Of a stretch of DNA of 64,000 nt, positions 26,180 to 37,949 are shown one piece after another. The notes under the pieces are model-generated. The model was not told where the DNA came from. It worked only from the letters and a program-made list of their open reading frames with translations, and searched no databases. A program made the translations under genes and the position numbers. The stretch covers positions 124,001-188,000 of the forward strand of contig NZ_NEJP01000007.1 of assembly GCF_002113125.1 (NCBI RefSeq), read 5' to 3'. The DNA comes from Pseudomonas sp. B20(2017) (GTDB lineage Bacteria > Pseudomonadota > Gammaproteobacteria > Pseudomonadales > Pseudomonadaceae). The number at the start of each line of letters is the position of its first letter. Position 1 is the stretch's first letter.

Positions 26180-28665
26180 CAGACGGACACCGTGCGCTGG
26201 CTGACATCATCGACATGGGCGAAATGGCGCAGGGCCAGACGATCCGACACCTGACTGCTGGCGTCGGCGATCTCCTGCAGCAAGTCCGCCAGACCGTCGA
26301 GGGCCGCGCGCACGCTGGATTCGCCGAACAGCGGATTCTCCAGACAGCTCAGGTCGAAGCGCGCCAGACGCTCGACCAGCGGCGGCAATCCAGCCTCCCT
26401 CGGCACTCCGAAGTCATCATTCAAACGCTTGAGGGTGCGAGTCACCAGTTTCAACTGGAATAGCACCGCATGGGGGTTCTGCTCATCCAGCAGCAACAGG
26501 TCGAGCACCGGAATCAACTGCGCCACCGCCAGATAACGCGAGCGATAGGTGATGCTGCTGTTGCCCAGCTCCAGCAACCACTCAAGCCCGGCCTGATCGA
26601 ACGCGCCAGCGCCGCGCAAGAAACCCGCGAGGCTGCTGCTGAGAAATTGCAGGCGCTCGATCCGCCGGCCGATCATCAGGAAGCGCCAGCCTTCGTCGCG
26701 AGTCATGTCATCAAGGGCAAACCCGGACAGCGCCGCCAGCGACATCACCAGCCGGTTGAGAAAATCCAGCAGCTCGCCGAAATCCGGCTCGTCGGTGTCC
26801 AGCTCCGAAGCCTCGCGTTGCAGTTCCACCAGCGCCTGCCAGTTTTCCCGTGACAGCTTGCCGCGCACTTGCGATGCCGCCCACTGCAAGCGTTGCAGGT
26901 TGGAGCGCAGGCTGAACGACCAGTCCTCGCCGAGCAGTGCCGCAAGCAAGCGCTCCGGCAGTTCACCTTCGTCGGGCAGCAGCATCAGCCGCTCGCCCAG
27001 ATCCACCGCAGCCTGCAAGGCTTGTGGGTCATCGCCATCGACGTAGCGCGCGAGCATGATCCGCAGCAGCCGCGCGCTGTCGTCGCAACGCTCGCAGTAA
27101 CGGCCGAACCAGAACAGGTTTTCCACCACCCGCGACGGCAGATACGGATCGCGTCGTACCAGGTCAGGCACGCCGATATTGCGCTGGGTTTTCCACTGCT
27201 CACCGCTCGGCGGTCGATCCCCCAGCACCCAGGTGTCCTTGCTCGCACCCCCGCGCTGCATCGACACCACTTCGGCATCGGCTTCGGCCGCGACCCGGGT
27301 CAGGCCACCGGGCAGCACCCGATAACCGTCGTGACTGGCCACCGCGTACATGCGCATGCCGATTGCCCGGGGCTGCAGTTGCCCGTCCTCGGGCTGCCAG
27401 ATCGGCGCCTGGGACAACTGGGCGAGTTCTTGCGCAACGTACGCATAAGGGCGGGCCTGCATGCGCGCGGCGAGACTTTCACGCTGTTTTTCGCTAAGAT
27501 CCCGGCCAAACACCGGCGTAAAGCTTTGCGACGGGAACGCCGGTTTGATCAGCAGCTCCGGCAGTTTTTCCAGGGCCTGGGTCAACACCGGCGCTTCGCC
27601 GCACCACCACGTGGCAATGGACGGCAGAATCAGCTCTTCGCCGAACAGGTACTGATTGATCTTCGGCAGGAAGCCCAGCAGCCCCGGCGACTCCAGCACG
27701 CCGCTGCCCAGCGCATTGGCCACCAGCACCCGGCCCTGACGCACCGCCTCCAGCAATCCCGGAACGCCCAGCGCCGAATCCGTGCGCAACTCCAGCGGAT
27801 CACAGAAATCATCGTCGAGCCGGCGCATAATCGCGTGCACCCGGCGCAGGCCGCTGAGGGTTTTCAGGTAGACCGTGGCATCACGCACCGTCAGGTCCCC
27901 GCCCTCCACCAGCGGATAACCGAGCTGGCGGGCGAGATAGAGATGCTCGAAATAGCTTTCGTTGAAACGCCCCGGGGTCAGCAACACCACCAGCGGCGCG
28001 TCATCGTCGCAGGGGGCCTGACGGGCCAGGGTTTCCTGCAGGGTGCGGAAGAATCCGGCCAGATGCTGCACTTTCAGATCCCGGTACAACTCGGGGAAGG
28101 CGCGGGACACGATGGTGCGGTTTTCCAGCGCATAACCGGCACCGGACGGCGCCTGCGTACGATCCGCCGTCACCCACCAGCGTCCGTCCGGCGTGCGCGC
28201 CAGATCCACGGCATACAGATGCAGAAAGGCCCCGTCCGGTGGCGCAATGCCCTGACAGGGCCAGAGGAAGTTGTTGTGGCCGAACACCAGCTCCGCCGGC
28301 AGCAAGCCTTTGCGGATCAACTGCTGCGGGCCGTACAGATCCGCCAGCACCGCATTGAGCAGCCGCGCACGCTGGGCGATTCCGGCCGACAGCTGTTGCC
28401 ACTCATCGGCGGCGATCACGTGGGGCAGCAGATCCAGTTCCCACGGACGGTCCGCCCCTTTGGGGTCGGCATAGACGTTGTAGGTGACCCCGTTTTCCTG
28501 AATCTGCCGGGTCAGCAACGCCTGACGCTGCACCAGTTGCGCCGGGGTGCTGCGCTGCAGTTGGTCGACCAGTCGCCGCCAGTGCGGGCGCACCGCCCCG
28601 CTGTCGTCGAGCAGTTCGTGATAGGTGCCCGCTGTCAGCGGGTAGCGGTCAAGCAGGTCAGGCAT
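26179..28665 (-). CDS. circularly permuted ATP-grasp ligase fused to alpha-E domain
   Basis: An 828-residue, two-part protein. Residues about 75-480 form a circularly permuted ATP-grasp domain: ENRTIVSRAFPELYRDL, LLTPGRFNESYFEHLYLARQ, EGGDLTVRDATVYLKT and ANALGSGVLESPGLLGFLPK are typical of this family. From about residue 500 (RVVENLFWFGRYCERCDDSAR) an all-helical alpha-E domain follows. The ATP-grasp class forms amide bonds between carboxylates and amines; the alpha-E domain has no known activity. The two modules are separate genes in many bacteria. I start at ATG 28665; an in-frame TTG seven codons earlier has no ribosome site. Middle gene of three; 88 bp separate it from the DUF2126 gene. 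The substrate is unknown. Confidence 0.87.
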   Translation of the reverse strand: MPDLLDRYPLTAGTYHELLDDSGAVRPHWRRLVDQLQRSTPAQLVQRQALLTRQIQENGVTYNVYADPKGADRPWELDLLPHVIAADEWQQLSAGIAQRARLLNAVLADLYGPQQLIRKGLLPAELVFGHNNFLWPCQGIAPPDGAFLHLYAVDLARTPDGRWWVTADRTQAPSGAGYALENRTIVSRAFPELYRDLKVQHLAGFFRTLQETLARQAPCDDDAPLVVLLTPGRFNESYFEHLYLARQLGYPLVEGGDLTVRDATVYLKTLSGLRRVHAIMRRLDDDFCDPLELRTDSALGVPGLLEAVRQGRVLVANALGSGVLESPGLLGFLPKINQYLFGEELILPSIATWWCGEAPVLTQALEKLPELLIKPAFPSQSFTPVFGRDLSEKQRESLAARMQARPYAYVAQELAQLSQAPIWQPEDGQLQPRAIGMRMYAVASHDGYRVLPGGLTRVAAEADAEVVSMQRGGASKDTWVLGDRPPSGEQWKTQRNIGVPDLVRRDPYLPSRVVENLFWFGRYCERCDDSARLLRIMLARYVDGDDPQALQAAVDLGERLMLLPDEGELPERLLAALLGEDWSFSLRSNLQRLQWAASQVRGKLSRENWQALVELQREASELDTDEPDFGELLDFLNRLVMSLAALSGFALDDMTRDEGWRFLMIGRRIERLQFLSSSLAGFLRGAGAFDQAGLEWLLELGNSSITYRSRYLAVAQLIPVLDLLLLDEQNPHAVLFQLKLVTRTLKRLNDDFGVPREAGLPPLVERLARFDLSCLENPLFGESSVRAALDGLADLLQEIADASSQVSDRLALRHFAHVDDVSQRTVSV

Positions 28666-28753
28666 GGAAAGCTCGGCAGCCGGCAAGGAACGGTCAGACT
28701 AACGCAGGCACATGACGCCCGGATATACGAAAAATCCGGGGGTCGTGTACGAA

Positions 28754-31700
28754 TCAAAAACGTCGTAAATCGAGAGTCATCGGCAGTTCGTCGGAGATTG
28801 TCAGGTTCGGTATCGGAAGTTTCCCCGGCGTATGTCCGATGCGAAAGAACCGCGCCATGCGCCGGCTCTCTGCTTCGTTGGCGTTGACCGGCAGCGTTTC
28901 GTAATTGCGTCCGCCCGGATGTGCGACGTGGTACTGGCAGCCGCCCAGCGAGCGTTGCATCCAGGTATCGAGCAGGTCGAAAACCAACGGCGCATGCACC
29001 GGGATCGTCGGTTGCAGGCAGTTGGCCGGTTGCCAGGCGCGGAAGCGCACACCGGCGACAAACTCGCCGACCCGCCCGGTCGGTTGCAGCGGTACCGGGA
29101 TGCCGTTGCAAGTCAGCAAATAACGCTGCGGCGGCAGCCCCGTGAGCTTGACCTGCAAGCGCTCCAGCGATGAATCGACATAGCGCACCGTACCGCCCGC
29201 CGCGCCCTCCTCGCCTAGCACATGCCAAGGCTCAAGCGCCTGACGCAATTCCAGCTCGATACCGTTGACGGCGTAATCACCGACCTTGGGGAAACGAAAC
29301 TCGAGATGCGCCGAGAACCATTCGGCGCGCAGGGGATAACCGGCGTTGTTGAGTTCGACGATGACGTCGGCAAAGTCCTGCTCGATAAAATGCGGCAGCA
29401 GGAAGCGATCGTGCAGCTCCGTGCCCCAGCGTACCAGTTTCGGCGGTGCATAAGGCTCGCGCCAGAACCGCGCCACCAGCGCCCGCAACAACAGCTGCTG
29501 AGCCAGGCTCATGCGCGCATGGGGCGGCATCTCGAACGCCCGCAACTCCAGCAGACCGAGGCGCCCGGTGGCGCCATCCGGTGAATACAACTTGTCGATA
29601 CAGAACTCGGCGCGGTGGGTGTTGCCAGTGACGTCGATCAGCAGATTGCGCAGCAAGCGATCGACCAGCCACGGCGGACAGTCTTCTCCCGGCGCCGGCA
29701 TCTGCGCGAAAGCGATTTCCAGCTCATACAACGCATCGTTGCGCGCTTCATCGACTCGCGGCGCCTGAGAGGTCGGGCCGATGAACAGCCCGGAAAACAG
29801 GTAGGACAGCGACGGATGGTTGTGCCAATAACTGATCAGGCTGCGTAGCAGATCCGGGCGGCGCAGGAACGGCGAGTCCGCCGGCGTCGCGCCACCGAGC
29901 ACGAAATGGTTGCCGCCGCCGGTTCCGGTATGTCGCCCGTCGACCATGAATTTCTCGGTGGACAGTCGGGTCTGGCGCGCTTCTTCGTACAGAAATTCGG
30001 TGCGCTCGACCAACTCGTCCCAGGTCGCGGACGGCTGCACGTTGACCTCAATGACGCCAGGATCCGGGGTGATGCGGAAATTGCTCAGGCGCGGATCGCT
30101 CGGCGGCTCGTAGCCCTCCAGCAATACCGGGCAATGAAGTTCTTCGGCGGTGGCTTCAATGGCGGCCACCAGCTCCAGATAATCCTCGACCCGTTCCAGC
30201 GGCGGCATGAACAGATACAACCGGCCTTCCCGGGCCTCGGCGCATAACGCGGTGCGGGTCAGCCAGTCGGCGGACTCGTCGATCTCAGGCACACGTTCGT
30301 CCGCCGGAGCGGGCTCGCCGTGTTCGTTGAGCTGCGATGTTTCGGGCAGCTCGGGGAAGTCCTGATTCGGATCGTTTGGATGAATGAACGGATACTCCGC
30401 GGCCTTCACCCAGGGCTGCGAGCCCAATGGCAGGCGATAGCCGAGCGGCGAATCTCCCGGCACCAAGCGACAATGCTCATCGCGCAGATACCAGCGACCG
30501 CTCTGCCATTGATCGCCCTTGGCGGTGCGCGCCAGCGGCAGCACCTGACCGATGACCTTGTCCAGCCCCTGACTGAACACCTTGCGCAGTCGCGCACGTT
30601 CCAGCGGCTCCTCCAGACGCGAGTCTTCGGCGCTGACGTTGCTCGGCAAGGCGCCTTCGCGCCAGAGGTAATAAAAATTGTCTTCGTAGGCCGGAAAAAC
30701 GAAGCGTGTCGGCAATTTCAGGCGTTCGGCGACGCTTGCCAGAAAACGCCCGGCCAGTGCGCCATCGGCGCCGTAGTCCTGCTGCTCATCGGCGATCAGC
30801 GCGTTGTTGTGCCAGATCGGCACGCCGTCGCGACGCCAGTAGCAATTCAGCGACCAGCGCGGCAGCTGCTCGCCCGGATACCACTTGCCCTGACCAAAAT
30901 GCACCAGCCCTTTGGGTGCGTAGTGCTTGCGCATGCGCTGGAACAGTTCGGCGGAGAGCCGGCGCTTGTCCGGGCCCAGTGCGGCGGTGTTCCACTCGGC
31001 GCCGTCGGGGTCGTCGATGGAGACGAAGGTTGGTTCGCCACCCATGGTCAGACGCACATCGCCTTCCAGCAGATCGGCATCGATCTGCCGCCCCAGCGCC
31101 TGGATCGCCAGCCATTGCTCATCGGTATAGGGCTTGGTGACGCGTGGTGCTTCCCAGATCCGCTCCACGGACATTTCGTGGCTGAACTCGCACTCGCAAG
31201 GCTCCACCAGACCACTGATCGGCGCCGCCGAGGACGGATCGGGACTGCAGGCCAACGGGATATGCCCTTCACCGGCGAACAGCCCCGACGTCGCATCAAG
31301 GCCGATCCAGCCCGCGCCCGGCAGATACACCTCGCACCACGCATGCAGGTCGGTGAAGTCCACTTCGGTGCCGGACGGGCCGTCGAGGCTTTTCACGTCG
31401 GCGGTCAATTGGATCAGGTAACCGGAGACGAAACGCGCTGCCAGCCCGAGATTGCGCAGCAGTTGCACCAGCAGCCACGCTGAATCACGGCAGGAACCGG
31501 AGGCGTGTTCGAGGGTGTGTTCCGGGGTTTGCACACCCGGCTCCATGCGAATCAGGTAATTGATGTCTTCGCTCAGACGTTGGTTGAGCGCCACCAGGAA
31601 ATCCACGGCCGGCAACGGCGTGCGGTCGATGGCGTCCAGATAGGCCTTGAATTTCGGCGTCAGCGGCAGGGTTTCGAGGTATGGCGCCAGCTCCTTGCGT

Positions 31701-32029
31701 TCATCGGCAGCGTAGGCGAAGGGGATTTTCTCGGCGTAGGGCTCGAGGAAAAAGTCGAACGGATTGAACACCGCCATCTCGGCCAGCAGGTCGACCTCGA
31801 TCCGCAGTTCGGCGGTTTTCTCGGGGAACACCAGCCGTGCGAGGTAGTTGCCCTGAGGGTCCTGCTGCCAGTTGATGAAGTGCTTTTCGGGCGAGACTTT
31901 CAGTGAATACGACAGAATCCGCGTGCGGCTGTGGGAAGCCGGACGCAAACGCACGATCTGCGGGCCGAGTTCGACAGCGCGGTCGTAGCGGTAATGCGTG
32001 ACGTGATGCAATGCGACATGAATCGACAC
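28754..32029 (-). CDS. transglutaminase-like / DUF2126 (predicted amidoligase) protein
   Basis: A 1091-residue cytosolic protein and first gene of the cluster. Residues 1-about 285 are a transglutaminase-like domain, with the same N-terminal beta module (HVTHYRYDRAVELGPQ) as the third gene and the triad Cys in GSCRDSAWLL, His in DLHAWCEVYLPG and Asp in GLDATSGL. The remainder is DUF2126, described in Pfam as a putative amidoligase: MGGEPTFVSIDDPDGAEWN near residue 325, FGQGKWYPGEQLPRW, GTGGGNHFVLGGATPADS near residue 715 and YWHNHPSLSYLFSGLFIG. The GTG at 32029 is chosen because AGGAGG lies seven bases upstream; the open frame continues 14 codons further without ribosome site. Substrate and product are unknown. 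Confidence 0.87.
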   Translation of the reverse strand: MSIHVALHHVTHYRYDRAVELGPQIVRLRPASHSRTRILSYSLKVSPEKHFINWQQDPQGNYLARLVFPEKTAELRIEVDLLAEMAVFNPFDFFLEPYAEKIPFAYAADERKELAPYLETLPLTPKFKAYLDAIDRTPLPAVDFLVALNQRLSEDINYLIRMEPGVQTPEHTLEHASGSCRDSAWLLVQLLRNLGLAARFVSGYLIQLTADVKSLDGPSGTEVDFTDLHAWCEVYLPGAGWIGLDATSGLFAGEGHIPLACSPDPSSAAPISGLVEPCECEFSHEMSVERIWEAPRVTKPYTDEQWLAIQALGRQIDADLLEGDVRLTMGGEPTFVSIDDPDGAEWNTAALGPDKRRLSAELFQRMRKHYAPKGLVHFGQGKWYPGEQLPRWSLNCYWRRDGVPIWHNNALIADEQQDYGADGALAGRFLASVAERLKLPTRFVFPAYEDNFYYLWREGALPSNVSAEDSRLEEPLERARLRKVFSQGLDKVIGQVLPLARTAKGDQWQSGRWYLRDEHCRLVPGDSPLGYRLPLGSQPWVKAAEYPFIHPNDPNQDFPELPETSQLNEHGEPAPADERVPEIDESADWLTRTALCAEAREGRLYLFMPPLERVEDYLELVAAIEATAEELHCPVLLEGYEPPSDPRLSNFRITPDPGVIEVNVQPSATWDELVERTEFLYEEARQTRLSTEKFMVDGRHTGTGGGNHFVLGGATPADSPFLRRPDLLRSLISYWHNHPSLSYLFSGLFIGPTSQAPRVDEARNDALYELEIAFAQMPAPGEDCPPWLVDRLLRNLLIDVTGNTHRAEFCIDKLYSPDGATGRLGLLELRAFEMPPHARMSLAQQLLLRALVARFWREPYAPPKLVRWGTELHDRFLLPHFIEQDFADVIVELNNAGYPLRAEWFSAHLEFRFPKVGDYAVNGIELELRQALEPWHVLGEEGAAGGTVRYVDSSLERLQVKLTGLPPQRYLLTCNGIPVPLQPTGRVGEFVAGVRFRAWQPANCLQPTIPVHAPLVFDLLDTWMQRSLGGCQYHVAHPGGRNYETLPVNANEAESRRMARFFRIGHTPGKLPIPNLTISDELPMTLDLRRF

Positions 32030-32211
32030 GGCGTGCCTCCTGCGAGCCCAAGCGTATTCGAAAGCGCGCAAGACTTATGCCATGCAGAGGCCTGGGCGCT
32101 TTCCCGGAATGCTCAAGGCAGTACAGCACCAAATTCGGGCGACGCGGTGAAATGGTTTGGCACAGTTGCACGCAAATGTTGCGAAGAGCCCTTCCCCTGA
32201 CCCTCTCCCGT

Positions 32212-32313
32212 GATCGTTCCCACGCTCCTGCGTGGGAATGCAGCCGTGACGCTCTGCGTCACTGGACGCGGAGCGTCCCTAGAGGCATTCCCACGCAGAG
32301 CGTGGGAACGATC
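32212..32313. repeat. intergenic inverted repeat, GATCGTTCCCACGC family
   Basis: Same architecture as 1077-1183: outer arms GATCGTTCCCACGCTC and GAGCGTGGGAACGATC, with inner palindromes around GACGCTCTGCGTC and GACGCGGAGCGTC. The left part has a one-base difference (CTCCTGCG for CTCTGCG). The rest of 32030-32211 shows no gene and probably holds the promoter of the amidoligase cluster. Confidence 0.88.
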
Positions 32314-32316
32314 AGC

Positions 32317-32344
32317 AAAACGCCAACCCGAAGGTTGGCGTTCT
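32317..32344 (-). terminator. Rho-independent terminator of ygiQ
   Basis: On the minus strand, stem ACGCCAACC / GGTTGGCGT with loop TTCG is followed by TTTTG. Located 20 bp past the ygiQ stop codon. Confidence 0.85.
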
Positions 32345-32363
32345 GTTTTGGCTCAAGTGCGTT

Positions 32364-34667
<2,304 letters not shown>

Positions 34668-34779
34668 GTCGATGACCGGTGTTGAGGTGCAAAATCGCGG
34701 GCGCGGAATATAGCACAAAAAATGACCAATTCCGACGGCTGTGGTCGGAAATATCAGGGACTGTCAGACGAGGACGGAC

Positions 34780-36177
34780 TTACTCGTCGTCGTCGAAGTT
34801 GTAACTGCCCGGCGCAAGGTTTTCGAAGCGCGTGTACTTGCCGATGAAGGCCAGGCGGATGAAGCCGATCGGGCCGTTCCGCTGCTTGCCGATGATGATT
34901 TCGGCGATGCCTTTGTGTTCGGTTTCCGGGTGATACACCTCGTCCCGGTACACGAACATGATGACGTCGGCGTCCTGCTCGATCGCTCCGGATTCCCGCA
35001 AGTCGGAGTTCACCGGGCGCTTGTTGGGACGTTGTTCCAAGGAACGGTTGAGCTGCGACAGGGCAACCACCGGGCAGTTGAATTCCTTGGCCAGGGCTTT
35101 CAGGGATCGGGAGATCTCGGAAATCTCGTTGGTCCGGTTATCACCACTGGAGCCGGGGATCTGCATCAGCTGCAGGTAGTCGATCATGATCAGGCCGATG
35201 TCGCCGTGCTCGCGCACCAGACGCCGGGTCCGGGCACGCATCTCCGACGGGCTGATGCCGGCGGTGTCGTCGATGAACAGCTTACGATCGTTGAGCAGGT
35301 TGACCGCAGAGGTCAGGCGCGGCCAGTCATCGTCTTCGAGCTGGCCGGAACGCACCTTGGTCTGGTCGATGCGACCGAGCGACGAGAGCATACGCATGAT
35401 CAGCGATTCGCCTGGCATCTCGAGGGAGTACACCAGCACCGCTTTTTCGCTGCGCAGTACGGCGTTTTCCACCAGGTTCATCGCGAAGGTGGTTTTACCC
35501 ATCGATGGACGACCGGCGACGATAATCAGGTCGGCCGGCTGCAGGCCGCTGGTTTTTTCGTCGAGGTCGGTATAACCGGTCGAAAGCCCCGTAATCGCAT
35601 CGGATGTATTGAACAGCGTGTCGATACGATCGATGGCCTTGGTCAGCAACTCGTTGACGCCCACCGGACCACCGGTCTTCGGCCGGGCTTCGGCAATCGC
35701 GAAAATCTGCCGCTCGGCTTCGTCGAGGATTTCCTCGGCGGTGCGACCTTCGGGGTTGAAGGCGCTGTCGGCAATTTCCGTGCTGATGCCGATCAACTGG
35801 CGCAACGTCGCACGCTGGCGGACGATCTGCGCATAGGCCTTGATGTTGGCGACGGACGGTGTGTTTTTTGCCAGTTCGCCGAGGTAACCGAGGCCGCCGA
35901 CTTGCGATGTCTGACCTTCCTTGTCCAGTTGCTCGGCAAGGGTCACGACGTCGATCGGCGAGTTCTGATCGGCCAGCTTGGCGATCGCACGGAAAATCAG
36001 TCGGTGGTCATGCCGGTAGAAATCGCCGTCGGAGACTTGATCGAGCACGCGCTCCCAGGCGTTGTTGTCCAGCATCAGACCACCGAGCACGGCCTGTTCG
36101 GCCTCGATGGAATGCGGCGGCACCTTCAGCGCGGCGGTTTGCAGATCGTATTGCTCAGGAGCGGAGATTTCGTTCAT
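34780..36177 (-). CDS. dnaB: replicative DNA helicase
   Basis: A 465-residue DnaB. The N-terminal helical primase-interaction domain (PPHSIEAEQAVLGGLML) is followed by a linker and the RecA-like motor: Walker A GRPSMGKTTFA near residue 224, LVYSLEMPGESLIMR, Walker B LIMIDYLQLM near residue 332, and the QLNRSLEQR and FVYRDEVYHP motifs. It unwinds DNA 5' to 3' at the replication fork as a hexamer. The start is ATG 36177; GTG at 36183 is two codons upstream and equally possible, since neither has a strong ribosome site. No intein is present. Gene order rplI-dnaB is conserved in Pseudomonas; a terminator lies between them. Confidence 0.96.
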   Translation of the reverse strand: MNEISAPEQYDLQTAALKVPPHSIEAEQAVLGGLMLDNNAWERVLDQVSDGDFYRHDHRLIFRAIAKLADQNSPIDVVTLAEQLDKEGQTSQVGGLGYLGELAKNTPSVANIKAYAQIVRQRATLRQLIGISTEIADSAFNPEGRTAEEILDEAERQIFAIAEARPKTGGPVGVNELLTKAIDRIDTLFNTSDAITGLSTGYTDLDEKTSGLQPADLIIVAGRPSMGKTTFAMNLVENAVLRSEKAVLVYSLEMPGESLIMRMLSSLGRIDQTKVRSGQLEDDDWPRLTSAVNLLNDRKLFIDDTAGISPSEMRARTRRLVREHGDIGLIMIDYLQLMQIPGSSGDNRTNEISEISRSLKALAKEFNCPVVALSQLNRSLEQRPNKRPVNSDLRESGAIEQDADVIMFVYRDEVYHPETEHKGIAEIIIGKQRNGPIGFIRLAFIGKYTRFENLAPGSYNFDDDE

Positions 36178-36211
36178 GGCCACTTGTTTTGTTTGGAAAT
36201 GCAGGAGTTAC

Positions 36212-36252
36212 AGAAAGACAAAGGGCACGACCTGTAAACAGGATCGTGCCCG
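36212..36252 (-). terminator. terminator after rplI
   Basis: On the minus strand GGGCACGA-TCCTGTTTACAGG-TCGTGCCC forms a long hairpin, followed by TTTGTCTTTC. It separates the ribosomal operon from dnaB, 46 bp after the rplI stop. Confidence 0.75.
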
Positions 36253-36297
36253 ATGTTAACCGTCTGACGGACAAGCCGCCAGCCGATCAGGTGTTGC

Positions 36298-36744
36298 TTA
36301 AGCTGCTACCACGACAACGCGTACGGTGGCTTCAACTTCGGCGTGCAGGTGCACAGCCACGTCGAATTCACCCACGTTGCGGATGGTGCCGTTCGGCAGA
36401 CGAACTTCGCTTTTCGCAACTTCAACGCCGGAGGCGGTCAGTGCGTCAGCGATGTCGTGAGTACCGATCGAACCGAACAGCTTGCCTTCGTCGCCAGCGG
36501 TGGCAGTGATGGTCACTTCCAGCTCGGCCAGTTGGGCAGCACGGCTTTCAGCCGATGCTTTACGGTCTGCGGCGGCTTTTTCCAGCTCAGCGCGACGCTC
36601 TTCGAACGCAGCCAGGTTGGCAGCGGTCGCAGCGGTGGCTTTGCCGAAAGGCAGCAGGTAGTTACGGCCGTAACCGGCCTTAACGTTTACTTTGTCGCCC
36701 AGGTTGCCCAGGTTGGCGATTTTTTCCAGAAGGATCAGTTGCAT
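36298..36744 (-). CDS. rplI: 50S ribosomal protein L9
   Basis: A 148-residue L9: the compact N-terminal rRNA-binding domain [20 protein letters not shown] with [16 protein letters not shown], a long central helix ([20 protein letters not shown]) and a C-terminal domain ending in [12 protein letters not shown]. It binds 23S rRNA at the L1 side and affects frame maintenance. AGGAT lies eight bases upstream of the ATG. Last gene of rpsF-rpsR-membrane protein-rplI. Confidence 0.97.
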   Translation of the reverse strand: MQLILLEKIANLGNLGDKVNVKAGYGRNYLLPFGKATAATAANLAAFEERRAELEKAAADRKASAESRAAQLAELEVTITATAGDEGKLFGSIGTHDIADALTASGVEVAKSEVRLPNGTIRNVGEFDVAVHLHAEVEATVRVVVVAA

Positions 36745-36763
36745 GTGGAAATCCTCTTAACTT

Positions 36764-37654
36764 TTAACCTTCACCGTTCGCGTTATCGGTGTCTTTCGAC
36801 ACCCGACCGCGAAAATCAATCAGGCTGTCGACAATGGCCAGAACCACGAGCAACGGATAGATCAGCTGCATGAACAGCAACAGCGTCACGTACAACCCCA
36901 CCAGCCAGAAACCGGCCAGTCGCCTTTGCGCCACCAGCCCGTGAATCAGGGCCAGCCCGGCGAACACCAGCGGTACACTGCACAACGGCGTCAACATGGC
37001 CATCTGTGCACCGAGATTCGGGCCCAGAAGCATCAACGCCAGCAGTAACATCGCCAGCCCCAGCGGGATCCGGATGGCGCGAAACTCGCGACCAAAACCA
37101 CCCGGGTTGTACAACAACGCCTGCCAGTAACGCCCGACAATCAGGCTCAGCACGCTGACGATCTGCAACAAGGCCGCAATCAGGCCGGTCAGGACCGGTG
37201 CGATCAGCGACGCGAAACGCGCCTGCTCGTCTACCGACAAATGTTGGTAGGCATCACCGAGAAGCGCGGGCATGACCTTTATCAAGGCCTGCGCCAGCAT
37301 CTCGATCTGGGGCGCAAATGCCGCCCCGAGCACCACTGAAAACACCAGCCCCATGGCTACGCTGACCAGCAGCGTACGAATCCAGGACTCGCTTGCGCGC
37401 AACACCAGCGCAAGCCCCGAAGACCCCAGCAGCACCAGAAGCGCCCGTGGGTCATCGGCATACAACCACCAGATCAATGCCGGCAGCAGTCCCAGCGACA
37501 CGACGCCCAGGGCGTCGGTCAATCCGCGCCGCAGAAGCACCAGGCTCCCGGCGGCAGCACCCAACCAATACAACAACGGCAATGTTGCACACCCGGCCAC
37601 TACAAGAGTGGCCTGCATACGGCCGCGCATGATGAACTCAGCTAAGGCACGCAT
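36764..37654 (-). CDS. DUF2232-like multi-pass membrane protein
   Basis: A 296-residue protein with about eight hydrophobic segments and a short charged C-terminal tail (DFRGRVSKDTDNANGEG). The layout resembles DUF2232/YybS membrane proteins, which have no established function. It sits inside the ribosomal operon between rpsR and rplI, 36 bp after rpsR, where enteric bacteria keep rpsR and rplI adjacent. AAAGGA precedes the ATG. Conserved position in Pseudomonas, from memory, argues that it is genuinely expressed. Confidence 0.8.
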   Translation of the reverse strand: MRALAEFIMRGRMQATLVVAGCATLPLLYWLGAAAGSLVLLRRGLTDALGVVSLGLLPALIWWLYADDPRALLVLLGSSGLALVLRASESWIRTLLVSVAMGLVFSVVLGAAFAPQIEMLAQALIKVMPALLGDAYQHLSVDEQARFASLIAPVLTGLIAALLQIVSVLSLIVGRYWQALLYNPGGFGREFRAIRIPLGLAMLLLALMLLGPNLGAQMAMLTPLCSVPLVFAGLALIHGLVAQRRLAGFWLVGLYVTLLLFMQLIYPLLVVLAIVDSLIDFRGRVSKDTDNANGEG

Positions 37655-37690
37655 GCATTCAATCCTTTGCTACTTGTCGACTGCCCGGTC

Positions 37691-37921
37691 TCAGCGGCCG
37701 TGGCTGTCGGTGTAGGCCAGCAGGGCCAGGAAGCGGGCGCGCTTGATAGCGGTGGCCAGCTGACGCTGATAACGAGCTTTGGTACCGGTGATGCGGCTTG
37801 GAACGATTTTGCCGGTCTCGGATACGTAGGCTTTCAGAGTGTTGAGATCTTTGTAATCGATCTCTTTCACGTCTTCAGCGGTGAAGCGGCAGAATTTACG
37901 ACGACGGAAGAAACGTGCCAT
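37691..37921 (-). CDS. rpsR: 30S ribosomal protein S18
   Basis: A 76-residue S18. [22 protein letters not shown] at the N-terminus (quoted part: [18 protein letters not shown]) and [23 protein letters not shown] are diagnostic. The N-terminal Cys is present, so this is not a zinc-independent paralogue without cysteines, though only one Cys is seen. AAGGAG lies eight bases before the ATG. It pairs with S6 on the ribosomal platform. Confidence 0.97.
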
Positions 37922-37949
37922 TTGATAGGCTCCTTAAAAGGTCCGTGGA

